A stretch of 6,163 bases of DNA, taken from assembly GCA_946886425.1 (NCBI GenBank), contig CAMPIP010000141.1, positions 1 to 6,163 on the forward strand, written 5' to 3'. Origin of the DNA: an uncultured Actinomycetes bacterium. GTDB taxonomy: Bacteria; Actinomycetota; Thermoleophilia; Solirubrobacterales; 70-9. The notes beneath the pieces are model-generated. The model was not told where the DNA came from and did no database searches. It saw only the letters and a list, made by a program, of their open reading frames with translations. Made by a program: the position numbers and the translations under genes. Positions 1-5,707 of this stretch are shown here, one piece after another; positions within the stretch are counted from its first letter, which is position 1, and every line of letters begins with the position of its first letter.

Positions 1-350
1 GCGTTGAACTCCCAGTCGACCCCGCGCCTGTCGCCCCGCCCGTCGACCACGAAGGTCGGGCCGATGTCGCGCATCCAGGCGTCGTCGGTGGCGAGCTCGA
101 CGACGCGCACCGCCTCCGGCAGCAGCTCCCGCGCCCGCTGCAACTGCGCCGCCGAGGCCGCGACCGTGACCGGCTCGGCAGCGCTGATCGCCGCCGCCAC
201 CGCCGCGAACGCCTCCTGCGCGGGCCCGGCCCCGAGCCGCCAGTTGTCGGGTCGCTCCGGCCAGGCCATCCAGCAGCCGTCGTGCCGCCCGAACTCGCCC
301 GGCATCCGGAAGCCGTCTTCGGCGGGCGTCGTTTCCAGGGCGGCGGCCAT
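1..350 (-). CDS. aguA: Agmatine deiminase (agmatine iminohydrolase), 5' part, cut by window start
   Basis: Cytoplasmic enzyme hydrolysing agmatine to N-carbamoylputrescine and ammonia, the first step of the agmatine route to putrescine. Only the first 116 codons are in the window; reading continues past base 1. Seen in the translation: the family N-terminus ([13 protein letters not shown], residues 8-20), [16 protein letters not shown] (23-38), and the hallmark [15 protein letters not shown] (89-103), which belongs to the guanidino-group-modifying active-site fold, followed by RGVDWEFN at the edge, where the family normally continues AWG. The ATG at 350 is chosen because the conserved N-terminus begins just after it and a GAGG-type ribosome site lies about 12 nt upstream; an internal ATG at codon 16 would remove conserved residues. 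The gene is divergent from aguB, which performs the next step, so the pair forms a pathway module although not one operon. The identification is secure; the C-terminal half, with the catalytic cysteine, cannot be inspected. Confidence 0.95.
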   Translation of the reverse strand, partial: MAAALETTPAEDGFRMPGEFGRHDGCWMAWPERPDNWRLGAGPAQEAFAAVAAAISAAEPVTVAASAAQLQRARELLPEAVRVVELATDDAWMRDIGPTFVVDGRGDRRGVDWEFN

Positions 351-357
351 CACCTTC

Positions 358-363
358 TATCTT
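358..363 (+). promoter_or_regulatory. Candidate -10 element for a leaderless aguB mRNA
   Basis: TATCTT matches the actinobacterial -10 pattern TANNNT and is followed by exactly six bases before the aguB ATG at 370, the spacing expected if transcription starts on the A of the start codon. There is no Shine-Dalgarno sequence before aguB, which agrees with a leaderless message. No good -35 hexamer is visible; the region upstream is aguA coding sequence. The sequence match is direct; the leaderless interpretation is inferred. Confidence 0.45.
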
Positions 364-369
364 CCTCTC
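361..369 (-). promoter_or_regulatory. Shine-Dalgarno-like site of aguA
   Basis: On the minus strand the bases before the aguA ATG read GAGAGGAAG, then a 10-nt spacer ending in GAAGGTG. The GAGGA core is 12 nt from the ATG, slightly long but usable. It matters because it supports the ATG at 350 and because it lies in the same 19 bases that would contain the aguB -10 element on the other strand. Confidence 0.45.
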
Positions 370-1311
370 ATGGAGGAGCCGCGCCTGATCCTCGCGGGCG
401 ACCCGCCCGCCTCGCCGGCCCGGACCCGCCCGCCCGGCCGCGCTCCCTTCCGGATCGCCGCCGTCCAGCACCGCTGGCACTCCGACCCGGCCGAGCATCG
501 CGCCGCCCTCGGCGCCGCGATCAACCTCGCCGCCGAGCAGGGCGCCCGGCTGGTCTGCCTGCAGGAGCTGACCCTGAGCCGCTACTTCGCGGTCGAGCCC
601 GGCGGCCCGCGGGCGGTCGGCGCCGAGCCGGAGGAGCTGCCCGGCGGCCCGACCCACCGCTTCGCCGCCGAGATGGCGGCCGCGACCGGCGCCCACGTCC
701 ATGCCTCGCTCTACGAGCGCGCCGACGGCGCCGACGGACTCGGCTACAACACCGCGATCGTCGTCTCCCCGCACGGCGAGCTGGTCACCCGTACCCGCAA
801 GCTGCACATCCCGGTCACCGCCGGCTACCACGAGGACCGCTACTTCCGTCCCGGCCCGGCCGGCGCGGAGGCCTACCCGCTGCTGAAGCTCGGCGACGCC
901 GAGCTCGGCCTGCCGACCTGCTGGGACCAGTGGTTCCCCGAGGTCGCCCGCGCCTACAGCCTGGAGGGCGCCGACGCGATCGTCTACCCGACCGCGATCG
1001 GCTCCGAGCCCGACCACCCCGAGTTCGACACGCAGCCGCTCTGGCGGCAGGTGATCGTCGCCAACGGGATCGCCAACGGCGTCTTCATGGTCGCCGTCAA
1101 CCGCGTCGGCGAGGAGCCGCCGCTGCGCTTCTACGGGTCGTCGTTCATCTCCGACCCCTATGGCCGCGTCCTCGCCGAAGCCCCGCGCGACGAGCCGGCT
1201 GTCCTGGTCGCCGACCTCGACCTCGACCAGCGCCGCGACTGGTTGGAGCTGTTCCCGTTCCTGACGACGCGCCGGCCCGACGCCTACGACCCGCTGGTCG
1301 AGCCGGGCTAG
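370..1311 (+). CDS. aguB: N-carbamoylputrescine amidohydrolase (nitrilase superfamily)
   Basis: Hydrolyses N-carbamoylputrescine to putrescine, CO2 and ammonia, completing the agmatine route started by the neighbouring agmatine deiminase. The 313-residue protein has the C-N hydrolase fold with its Glu-Lys-Cys triad visible: Glu66 in CLQELTLSRYF, Lys144 in TRKLHIP, and Cys184 in TCWDQWFPE. Further family marks are YHEDRYFRPG (153-162), PTAIGSEP (207-214), and the C-terminal RRPDAYDPL typical of carbamoylputrescine amidases. CWDQWFPE and the context separate it from general nitrilases and beta-ureidopropionases. The reading frame stays open back to base 4, but that part is antisense to aguA. 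The ATG at 370 is preferred because it is the only sensible start before the conserved FRIAAVQ at residue 27, and it fits a leaderless -10. The first 25 residues are Pro/Arg-rich and not part of the usual core. It converges on the LLM oxidoreductase gene, sharing CTAG with it. Confidence 0.93.
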   Translation: MEEPRLILAGDPPASPARTRPPGRAPFRIAAVQHRWHSDPAEHRAALGAAINLAAEQGARLVCLQELTLSRYFAVEPGGPRAVGAEPEELPGGPTHRFAAEMAAATGAHVHASLYERADGADGLGYNTAIVVSPHGELVTRTRKLHIPVTAGYHEDRYFRPGPAGAEAYPLLKLGDAELGLPTCWDQWFPEVARAYSLEGADAIVYPTAIGSEPDHPEFDTQPLWRQVIVANGIANGVFMVAVNRVGEEPPLRFYGSSFISDPYGRVLAEAPRDEPAVLVADLDLDQRRDWLELFPFLTTRRPDAYDPLVEPG

Positions 1312-2240
1312 GGCGCCAGCGCCTCGATCGTCTCGCCGAGTTTGTCCGGCGTCACGATCGGGGTCAGGATCGGCAGGGTGATGCCGCCGGCGACGAAGCC
1401 TGCCAGCCGCTCCTTCATCTCGGCGGGCGTCCCGAAGATGAACATGTCCTCGATCAGCTCCCAGGGCGCCGCCGCGGCCGCCGCCTGGCGGTCGCCCGCC
1501 GCCCAGGCCTCGACCATCGGCTCGATCTGCTCGCCGTAGCCGAGCCAGCGATAGAAGTTCGTGTAGACGGGGACGGTGATGTAGGAGGAGAACATGAACC
1601 GGGCCAGCGGCTCGACCTGCTCGCGCTCGCCCGGCAGGCAGAAGAAGCGGCAGAGCAGCTCGAAGCCATCGGGGGCGTCGGCCAGCTGGGCGGTTACCTT
1701 GGGAAGGCCGCCCAGGGGCAGGAAGTTGGTGAAGGCACCGGCGGCCCGCTCGACCGCCAGCTCCAGCATCCTCCCGCGCAGCGCCGCCAGCACCACCGGC
1801 AACGGCTCGGCCGGCGGCATTTCGAGCTTGAAGCCGGTCGCGGTCCGCTCGCCGGCCAGGGCGGCGTCGAGGAAGTCGAGCGTCTCCCGGACCTTGGTGA
1901 GCGGCCGCTCGAAGGGGATCCCGTTCCAGCCTTCGACGATCCGGTCCGAGGAGGAGCCGATCCCGAGCACGAAGCGCCCGTCGGAGCCGCTCGCCAGGGC
2001 CGCCGCCTCCTGTGCCAGCAGGGCCGGGCCGCGCTGGAAGACGCCGACGATGCCGGTGCCGAGCCGGATCCGCTCGGTCCAGGCGGCGCTCAACGCCAGC
2101 GGCGTGAAGCCGTCCGGTCCGGCCGTCTCGCCGGTCCAGAGGTCGGTGTAGCCGCTCGCCTCGGCGCGCTTGACGTGCTCCTCGTGATCGGCCAGGGAAA
2201 TCCCCGGCAGCGGCAACGTCAGTCCCCAACGCGAAGCCAT
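1308..2240 (-). CDS. LLM-class flavin/F420-dependent oxidoreductase
   Basis: A 310-residue bacterial luciferase-like (LLM) TIM-barrel protein, probably cytoplasmic and using reduced coenzyme F420 or a flavin; the substrate cannot be told from sequence. Visible family marks: the N-terminal strand WGLTLPLPG (5-13), AEASGYTDLWTGE (26-38), TERIRLGTGIVGVFQRGP (55-72) followed by the Gln-Glu-Ala-Ala-Ala-Leu helix, GRFVLGIGSSSDRIVEGWNG (88-107), and the closing GTPAEMKERLAGFVAGGI (270-287). Length is usual for single-domain LLM oxidoreductases. An alanine run (254-259) sits in a variable segment. The ATG at 2240 places the barrel's first strand four residues in and is preceded by a TANNNT element at leaderless spacing; no Shine-Dalgarno site is seen. 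It is divergent from glpX and overlaps the end of aguB by four bases, with no obvious functional link to either. Family assignment is secure; the F420 preference is inferred from family resemblance and the probable actinobacterial host. Confidence 0.88.
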   Translation of the reverse strand: MASRWGLTLPLPGISLADHEEHVKRAEASGYTDLWTGETAGPDGFTPLALSAAWTERIRLGTGIVGVFQRGPALLAQEAAALASGSDGRFVLGIGSSSDRIVEGWNGIPFERPLTKVRETLDFLDAALAGERTATGFKLEMPPAEPLPVVLAALRGRMLELAVERAAGAFTNFLPLGGLPKVTAQLADAPDGFELLCRFFCLPGEREQVEPLARFMFSSYITVPVYTNFYRWLGYGEQIEPMVEAWAAGDRQAAAAAAPWELIEDMFIFGTPAEMKERLAGFVAGGITLPILTPIVTPDKLGETIEALAP

Positions 2241-2246
2241 GGCGCG

Positions 2247-2258
2247 ACCCTATAGCCT
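2247..2258. promoter_or_regulatory. Back-to-back divergent -10 elements for the LLM gene and glpX
   Basis: The centre of the 27-bp gap reads ACCCTATAGCCT. On the minus strand TAGGGT (2252 to 2247) matches TANNNT and is followed by exactly six bases before the LLM ATG, the leaderless spacing also seen at aguB. On the plus strand TAGCCT (2253-2258) matches TANNNT, nine bases before the glpX ATG. The two hexamers abut around the palindrome CTATAG. Neither has a convincing -35, and neither gene has a Shine-Dalgarno site. The matches are direct; promoter activity is inferred. Confidence 0.45.
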
Positions 2259-2267
2259 GCGGCGCGC

Positions 2268-3266
2268 ATGGCCGAGACTTCGCAACCGAAGCCCGACCGC
2301 AACCTCGCCCTGGAGCTGGTCCGCGTCACCGAGGGGGCCGCCCTCGCCGCCGCCCGCTGGGTCGGCCGCGGCGACAAGCTCGCCGCCGACGGCGCCGCCG
2401 TCGACGCGATGCGGTTCGTGCTCGACTCGGTGGCGATGGACGGGGTCGTCGTGATCGGCGAGGGCGAGAAGGACGAAGCGCCGATGCTCTTCAACGGCGA
2501 GCAGATCGGCGACGGCTCGCCCCCGGTCTGCGACATCGCCGTCGACCCGCTGGAGGGGACCACCCTCTGCGCCAAGGGCATGCCCAGCGCCCTGGCAGTG
2601 ATCGCGCTCGCGGAGCGCGGCTCGATGTTCGACCCCGGCCCCTGCGTCTACATGGAAAAGATGGCGGGTGGGGAGGAGATCGCCGATCTGCTCGATCTCG
2701 ACCGGCCGCTGCCGGAGACCCTGAAGCTGGTTGCCGAGCGCAAGGGCGGCTCGATCAACGACGTCGTCGTCGTCGTGCTCGACCGGCCCCGTCACGAGGA
2801 CGCGATCCGCGAGATCCGCGAGGCCGGCGCCCGCATCCGCCTGATCAGCGACGGCGACGTCTCCGCCGCTTTGCTCGCGGTCAGCGACCGCTCCCCGGTC
2901 GACCTGCTCTGGGGGATCGGCGGGACCCCCGAGGGCGTGCTCTCGGCCGCCGCCCTGAAGTCGATGGGCGGCGAGCTGATCGGTCGCCTCTGGCCCCGCA
3001 ACGAGGAGGAGCGCCAGGCCGCCCTCGGCGCCGGCTACGACCTCGACCGGGTCCTCAAGGCGAACGACCTCTGCTCCGGCGACGACGTCTTCTTCTCCGC
3101 CACCGGCGTCACCGACGGCGATGTCCTCCAGGGCGTCCGCTACCGCGGCTCCGGCGCCACCACCGAATCGCTGGTAATGCGCTCCCGTTCCGGCACCGTC
3201 CGCCGCATCCAGGCCCGCCACGATCGCTCGAAGCTCCGAGCGATCACCGGCGAGCGCTACGGCTGA
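2268..3266 (+). CDS. glpX: Fructose-1,6-bisphosphatase, class II
   Basis: Dephosphorylates fructose 1,6-bisphosphate to fructose 6-phosphate in gluconeogenesis; cytoplasmic and metal-dependent. The 332-residue protein matches class II (GlpX) enzymes over its whole length: KLAADGAAVDAMR (37-49), VVIGEGEKDEAPML (61-74), the metal/phosphate motif DPLEGTT (93-99), ISDGDV (193-198), GIGGTPEGV (216-224), FFSATGVTDGD (275-285) and the C-terminal TTESLVMR. By comparison with the E. coli enzyme, the metal-binding acids correspond to Asp41, Glu65, Asp93, Glu96 and Glu222, all present. The ATG at 2268 lies just ahead of the family N-terminus (NLALELVRVTEGAALAAARWVGRGDK). There is no Shine-Dalgarno site, so a leaderless or very short leader is likely. 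A four-fold GTC repeat (2763-2774) encodes a valine run in a core strand. It is divergent from the LLM gene and convergent with tetR2 across a GC hairpin. It probably forms a single-gene unit. Confidence 0.96.
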   Translation: MAETSQPKPDRNLALELVRVTEGAALAAARWVGRGDKLAADGAAVDAMRFVLDSVAMDGVVVIGEGEKDEAPMLFNGEQIGDGSPPVCDIAVDPLEGTTLCAKGMPSALAVIALAERGSMFDPGPCVYMEKMAGGEEIADLLDLDRPLPETLKLVAERKGGSINDVVVVVLDRPRHEDAIREIREAGARIRLISDGDVSAALLAVSDRSPVDLLWGIGGTPEGVLSAAALKSMGGELIGRLWPRNEEERQAALGAGYDLDRVLKANDLCSGDDVFFSATGVTDGDVLQGVRYRGSGATTESLVMRSRSGTVRRIQARHDRSKLRAITGERYG

Positions 3267-3275
3267 GGCGAGAAG

Positions 3276-3292
3276 CGCCGGGAGCCCCGGCG
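3276..3292. terminator. GC hairpin between convergent glpX and tetR2
   Basis: CGCCGGG, loop AGC, CCCGGCG form a perfect 7-bp all-GC stem in the 30-bp gap between the glpX stop (3266) and the tetR2 stop (3297). The structure reads the same way from both sides, as expected for a bidirectional terminator serving convergent genes. There is no T-tract on either side, which is common in high-GC actinobacterial terminators, so termination efficiency is uncertain. Confidence 0.5.
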
Positions 3293-3296
3293 ACGA

Positions 3297-3980
3297 TCAG
3301 TCCGCCGCCTGCATGGCGGCGGCGCGGCGCTCCTCCTGGCGGGCCGCGGGTTCGCCCAGGAAGGGCACCAGAACCTCGTAGGTGAGTTCCGGCAACATCC
3401 GCGGCAGCGCGTCGGTGCGCCCGCGGGCGACCTCGTCGTAGATGCGGGCGAAGGCGGCGCCGACGGCGAGACCGGTGGCGCTGGGCACCTGCGGCCGCGG
3501 CCCGCTGCCGTCGAGGCCCTCGTCGAGCAGGCTGGTGAAGCGGTCGAACTCTTCCTGGAAGATCTCCCGCGAAACCGGTCCGAGGGCGGCCAGCTCCAGC
3601 ATCAGCACGCGCCCGGCGATCGGGTCGGCGGCAAACCAGTCGAGGGTCGTGGCGAGGGCGACGCGAACCCGGTCGATCCACGAGCCGGGTGTATCGAACG
3701 CGGCATCGATCGCGTCGGCGAGATCTTCGATCAAGAGCCGCCGGGCGGCGATCATGCAGTCCTGTTTGTCGTCGAAGAGCTCGTAGAAGCTCTCGCGGCC
3801 GACCCCCGCTTCCTCGAGGATGTCGGCGACCGAGGTGGCTTCGTACCCCTTGGCGGCGCTGACCCGCACGACCGCGGCCATCAGCCGCTCCCGCTGCGAA
3901 CGCTCGACCAGCTCCCGCGGCAGGCCGTGACGGCCTCGCGGCAGGCGCCAGAGGCGCAGGTCCTTGGGACCCTCGTTCAC
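3297..3980 (-). CDS. TetR/AcrR-family transcriptional regulator (second of a tandem pair)
   Basis: DNA-binding one-component repressor or activator, normally a dimer released by a small ligand; target and ligand unknown. Of 227 residues, about 50-70 form the TetR helix-turn-helix (TSVADILEEAGVGRESFYELFDDK). Helix 1 comes just before (SQRERLMAAVVRVSAAKGYEA, 28-48) and the rest is the helical ligand-binding domain. A basic N-terminal tail of about 27 residues (WRLPRGRHGLPREL) precedes the domain and may add DNA contacts. The C-terminal signature ALPRMLPELTYEVLVPFLG closely matches one in the upstream regulator. The start is GTG at 3980, overlapping the tetR1 stop as GTGA, so translation is probably coupled and the two are co-transcribed. 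A later ATG at codon 34 would cut into the HTH domain and is unlikely. The gene ends against the glpX terminator hairpin. Confidence 0.88.
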   Translation of the reverse strand: MNEGPKDLRLWRLPRGRHGLPRELVERSQRERLMAAVVRVSAAKGYEATSVADILEEAGVGRESFYELFDDKQDCMIAARRLLIEDLADAIDAAFDTPGSWIDRVRVALATTLDWFAADPIAGRVLMLELAALGPVSREIFQEEFDRFTSLLDEGLDGSGPRPQVPSATGLAVGAAFARIYDEVARGRTDALPRMLPELTYEVLVPFLGEPAARQEERRAAAMQAAD

Positions 3981-4663
3981 CCGGCCACGCCCCCGGCGTC
4001 AGGGACGCCGCGGGCTTCGGCCAGGCGCGAGTGCTCCAGTGCCACCTCGTGGCCGCCGAAGGGCAACAGCACCAGGTAGACGATTTCCGGCAGCAGCTCG
4101 CGGAGGCTCGCGCTTTCGCCGGCGACGATCTTGGTGAAGATCAGCACCTGGGCGCGGCCGAAGGCCAGCTGCGGGTCCGAGTGCGGCTCGGGACGATCGC
4201 CGCTCGCTTCCCAGATCGCCTTCACCTGGGGAACCAGGTCCTTGCGGTAGCGGCCGAAGGCGCTCGGCTCGACGTTGACCGCTTCGCCCATGACCAGCTG
4301 CGCCAGGTCCGGTTCGGCGGCCAGGAACTCCAGCGTGGCGGCGGTGGCGTTGTGAATCGCCTCGGCGGGCGGGTCACCGGGCCGGATCGCGGCCCGAGCG
4401 GTCCTCCGCAGCGCTTCGACGCAGTGCAGCAGGGCCGCGTCGAAGCAGGACCGCTTGTCGGCGAAGCGTTTGTAGAAGGTCGTGCGGGAAATGCTCGCGC
4501 GGCTGACGATGTCGGAGATCGTCGTCGCCGTATAGGTCTTCTCGGCGACGCTCGCGATCATCGCCTCGATGATCCGCAGGCGCTGCGCTTGCGCGGTCAG
4601 GTCGAGCGGCAGTGTCGGCTCCAGGACGCTGCGGCTGGTGTCGAAACCCCCCTGTTTTCGCAT
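3977..4663 (-). CDS. TetR/AcrR-family transcriptional regulator (first of a tandem pair)
   Basis: A 228-residue TetR-type regulator. The DNA-binding domain spans about residues 24-72: helix 1 AQRLRIIEAMIASVAEKTY and the helix-turn-helix TTISDIVSRASISRTTFYKRFADK, a very typical TetR recognition region. The remainder is alpha-helical and would bind an unknown ligand; DPPAEAIHNATAATLEFLAAEPDLAQLVM (97-125) resembles the matching helix of the downstream regulator. The C-terminal block ASLRELLPEIVYLVLLPFGG parallels that of tetR2, so the two belong to one subfamily. The ATG at 4663 is used because no other start lies between the yihY stop and the domain. No Shine-Dalgarno site is seen. The ATG sits one base from an AT-rich palindrome that could be the autoregulatory operator. 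The gene lies 25 bp after yihY on the same strand, and its last four bases overlap the start of tetR2. Confidence 0.9.
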   Translation of the reverse strand: MRKQGGFDTSRSVLEPTLPLDLTAQAQRLRIIEAMIASVAEKTYTATTISDIVSRASISRTTFYKRFADKRSCFDAALLHCVEALRRTARAAIRPGDPPAEAIHNATAATLEFLAAEPDLAQLVMGEAVNVEPSAFGRYRKDLVPQVKAIWEASGDRPEPHSDPQLAFGRAQVLIFTKIVAGESASLRELLPEIVYLVLLPFGGHEVALEHSRLAEARGVPDAGGVAG

Positions 4664-4664
4664 C

Positions 4665-4678
4665 GAAAGAATTGTTTC
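4665..4678. promoter_or_regulatory. Candidate TetR operator: 14-bp AT-rich inverted repeat before tetR1
   Basis: GAAAGAATTGTTTC is an inverted repeat with 12 of 14 symmetric positions (half-site GAAAnAA, centred on AATT; only the G/G pair at positions 5 and 10 breaks symmetry). It fills most of the 25-bp gap between yihY and tetR1 and lies one base before the tetR1 ATG. TetR-family genes very often carry their own operator there, and such AT-rich symmetry is rare in this GC-rich sequence. Which protein binds it, if any, is inferred. Confidence 0.4.
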
Positions 4679-4688
4679 ATGCCGATGG

Positions 4689-5618
4689 TTATTGGCTCTC
4701 CGAAGTGGGTTGGGGATTGCGGAGCTTGCGGCCCTCCTCGTCGCAACCGGTACACGGCGACTTCGACTTGAAGTACGGCAGCTCGCCGGTGTCGTGCAGC
4801 TCGAAGCGCAGCGAGTTGATCACAGCACCCGCCATCAGCGCCAAGCTGAGGACGTAGAACCAGAGCAGGGCGATGAGGATGAAGCCGACCGTCGAGCCGA
4901 AGCGGGAGAGGCTGGAGACGTTGGAGAGGTAGATCGGGAAGAGCCAGTTGGCGAGGCCGGCGCCGACCGTGACGAAGACGGCGCCGGGCCAGACGGCCCG
5001 CCACGGCATGTGCCCTTTCGGCACCGCCCAGAAGATCACGCAGCAGATCGCGAAGGTGACCAGCAGGGCCGCGCCGAGCAGCAGAATCGTGTCGATCGCC
5101 TTGATGTCGGAGAGGCCGAGCGGGAGGCGGTCGGTGCTGGAGACCAGGGTGCTCTCGATCGTCGGCACGAAGATGCTGGCGGCGATGAAGAGGAGGACGA
5201 CGCCGAGCATCGCGAAGGAGAAGCGCTTCTGCTCGACCCAGCCGCGGCACTCGACGTGGTAGATCCGGCAGAAGGCCGTGTCCATCGCCCCCCAGAACGA
5301 GGCGCCGATCCAGAGCGAGCCGAGGCCGGCGGCGATCCCGATCGTCGTCGAGTTGTCCTGGATGCGGTTGAGCACGTCGGTCAGCGTCTGTTGCTCGACG
5401 CTGGGGAAGAGGCGCTCGAGGTCGTTGACGACGCTGGTCTCGACGCCTTCGATCTTCAGCACTTGGCCGAAAACGAAGAGGACCAGCAGCGCGAACGGGA
5501 AGACCGCCAGCATCAGGTTGTAGGCGACCATCGCCGAGAGCCCGGTGACGTTCTCCTGGTAAGCGCGGTGCCAGAAGGCTTTGAGCCAGGGGCGGGGGTG
5601 GCGGAGGTGGCTGGGCAT
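4689..5618 (-). CDS. YihY/BrkB-family six-helix inner-membrane protein
   Basis: Integral membrane protein of the YihY/virulence factor BrkB family (historically mis-named ribonuclease BN). Its biochemical role is unsettled; transport has been proposed. The 309 residues give about six hydrophobic segments at roughly 30-52, 92-112, 134-157, 176-199, 208-228 and 240-268. Family features seen: the N-terminal ENVTGLSAMVAYNLMLAVFPF block, the SLWIGASFWGAMDTAFCRIYHVE region after helix 2, VPKGHMPWRAVWPGAVF between helices 4 and 5, and the FGSTVGFILIALLWFYVLSLALMAGAVINS final helix. After it comes a soluble, probably cytoplasmic tail of about 40 residues with a Cys-Thr-Gly-Cys motif (289-292). The ATG at 5618 is the only start: an in-frame TAG lies 24 nt upstream, and no Shine-Dalgarno site is seen. 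The gene is divergent from rpoD, whose likely -35 element overlaps its start codon. It is the first gene of the apparent yihY-tetR1-tetR2 unit; whether the regulators control it is unknown. Confidence 0.92.
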   Translation of the reverse strand: MPSHLRHPRPWLKAFWHRAYQENVTGLSAMVAYNLMLAVFPFALLVLFVFGQVLKIEGVETSVVNDLERLFPSVEQQTLTDVLNRIQDNSTTIGIAAGLGSLWIGASFWGAMDTAFCRIYHVECRGWVEQKRFSFAMLGVVLLFIAASIFVPTIESTLVSSTDRLPLGLSDIKAIDTILLLGAALLVTFAICCVIFWAVPKGHMPWRAVWPGAVFVTVGAGLANWLFPIYLSNVSSLSRFGSTVGFILIALLWFYVLSLALMAGAVINSLRFELHDTGELPYFKSKSPCTGCDEEGRKLRNPQPTSESQ

Positions 5619-5646
5619 TGACTTTACAAACTGAAGCGACTACCAT
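5618..5646 (+). promoter_or_regulatory. Sigma-70-type promoter reading toward rpoD
   Basis: TTGACT (5618-5623) and TACCAT (5641-5646) are separated by exactly 17 bp. The -35 matches TTGACA at five of six positions; the -10 matches TATAAT at four of six and fits TANNNT. Transcription would start near 5653, giving rpoD a leader of about 175 nt. The -35 shares base 5618 with the A of the divergent yihY ATG, so polymerase bound here should interfere with yihY. This is the best promoter match in the intergenic region; activity is inferred. Confidence 0.6.
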
Positions 5647-5673
5647 GCGAACAAGCGTTTGACGACTAAGTCT

Positions 5674-5696
5674 GACGCTAGCCCCTTTGGGGCGTC
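5674..5696 (+). other. Hairpin 1 of the rpoD leader
   Basis: GACGC (5674-5678) pairs with GCGTC (5692-5696), and inside it a C-run (5682-5685) pairs with GGG (5689-5691) around a TTT-containing loop, with a short TAG-containing bulge. An alternative register is the perfect GCCCC-TTT-GGGGC stem at 5681-5693. It begins about 20 nt after the predicted transcription start. A 9-bp GACT-A-AGTC inverted repeat lies just before it at 5664-5672. Confidence 0.4.
5675..5680 (-). promoter_or_regulatory. Weak candidate -10 element for yihY
   Basis: On the minus strand TAGCGT fits TANNNT, about 57 bp ahead of the yihY ATG. A TTGCAT hexamer lies upstream within the 12-bp palindrome, but at a 20-bp spacer, longer than optimal. 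It also lies inside a hairpin. It is listed because yihY needs its own promoter and this is the most reasonable candidate seen. Confidence 0.2.
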
Positions 5697-5707
5697 TTGC
5701 ATGCAAG
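5696..5707. repeat. Perfect 12-bp palindrome CTTGCATGCAAG
   Basis: The 12 bases are their own reverse complement, and are followed at once by the overlapping palindrome AAGCTT (5705-5710). They lie midway between the rpoD and yihY starts. A symmetric site of this size in a divergent intergenic region could be an operator for a dimeric regulator. In RNA it could fold only as a weak 4-bp hairpin. No known regulator is recognised from the motif. Confidence 0.35.

Noticed and set aside
4..369. Upstream extension of the aguB reading frame to base 4
   Set aside because: This part is antisense to a clear agmatine deiminase N-terminus, has biased low-complexity composition and matches no nitrilase-family sequence.
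1312..1323. GGCG-CCAG-CGCC as a terminator for aguB
   Set aside because: A 4-bp stem without a T-tract, lying inside the LLM coding sequence; too weak to call.
282..2255. 657-codon plus-strand open frame
   Set aside because: It is out of frame with aguB and antisense to the LLM gene; the product is an Arg/Pro/Gly-rich string with no domain, typical of shadow frames in GC-rich DNA.
2763..2777. GTC trinucleotide repeat in glpX as a possible slippage tract
   Set aside because: Only four perfect copies, encoding valines in a core beta strand; ordinary GC-biased coding sequence and no frame consequence seen.
2250..3221. Long minus-strand open frame opposite glpX
   Set aside because: Antisense to a fully conserved FBPase; the composition (Ala, Gly, Asp, His rich) reflects complementary codons only.
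5621..5626. TAAAGT on the minus strand as the yihY -10
   Set aside because: It ends two bases before the ATG, so transcription would start inside the gene, and no alternative yihY start codon exists before the conserved N-terminus.
4569..5706. Long open frames on both strands overlapping yihY
   Set aside because: They are shadows of the YihY membrane protein, which alone shows coherent transmembrane segments and family motifs.
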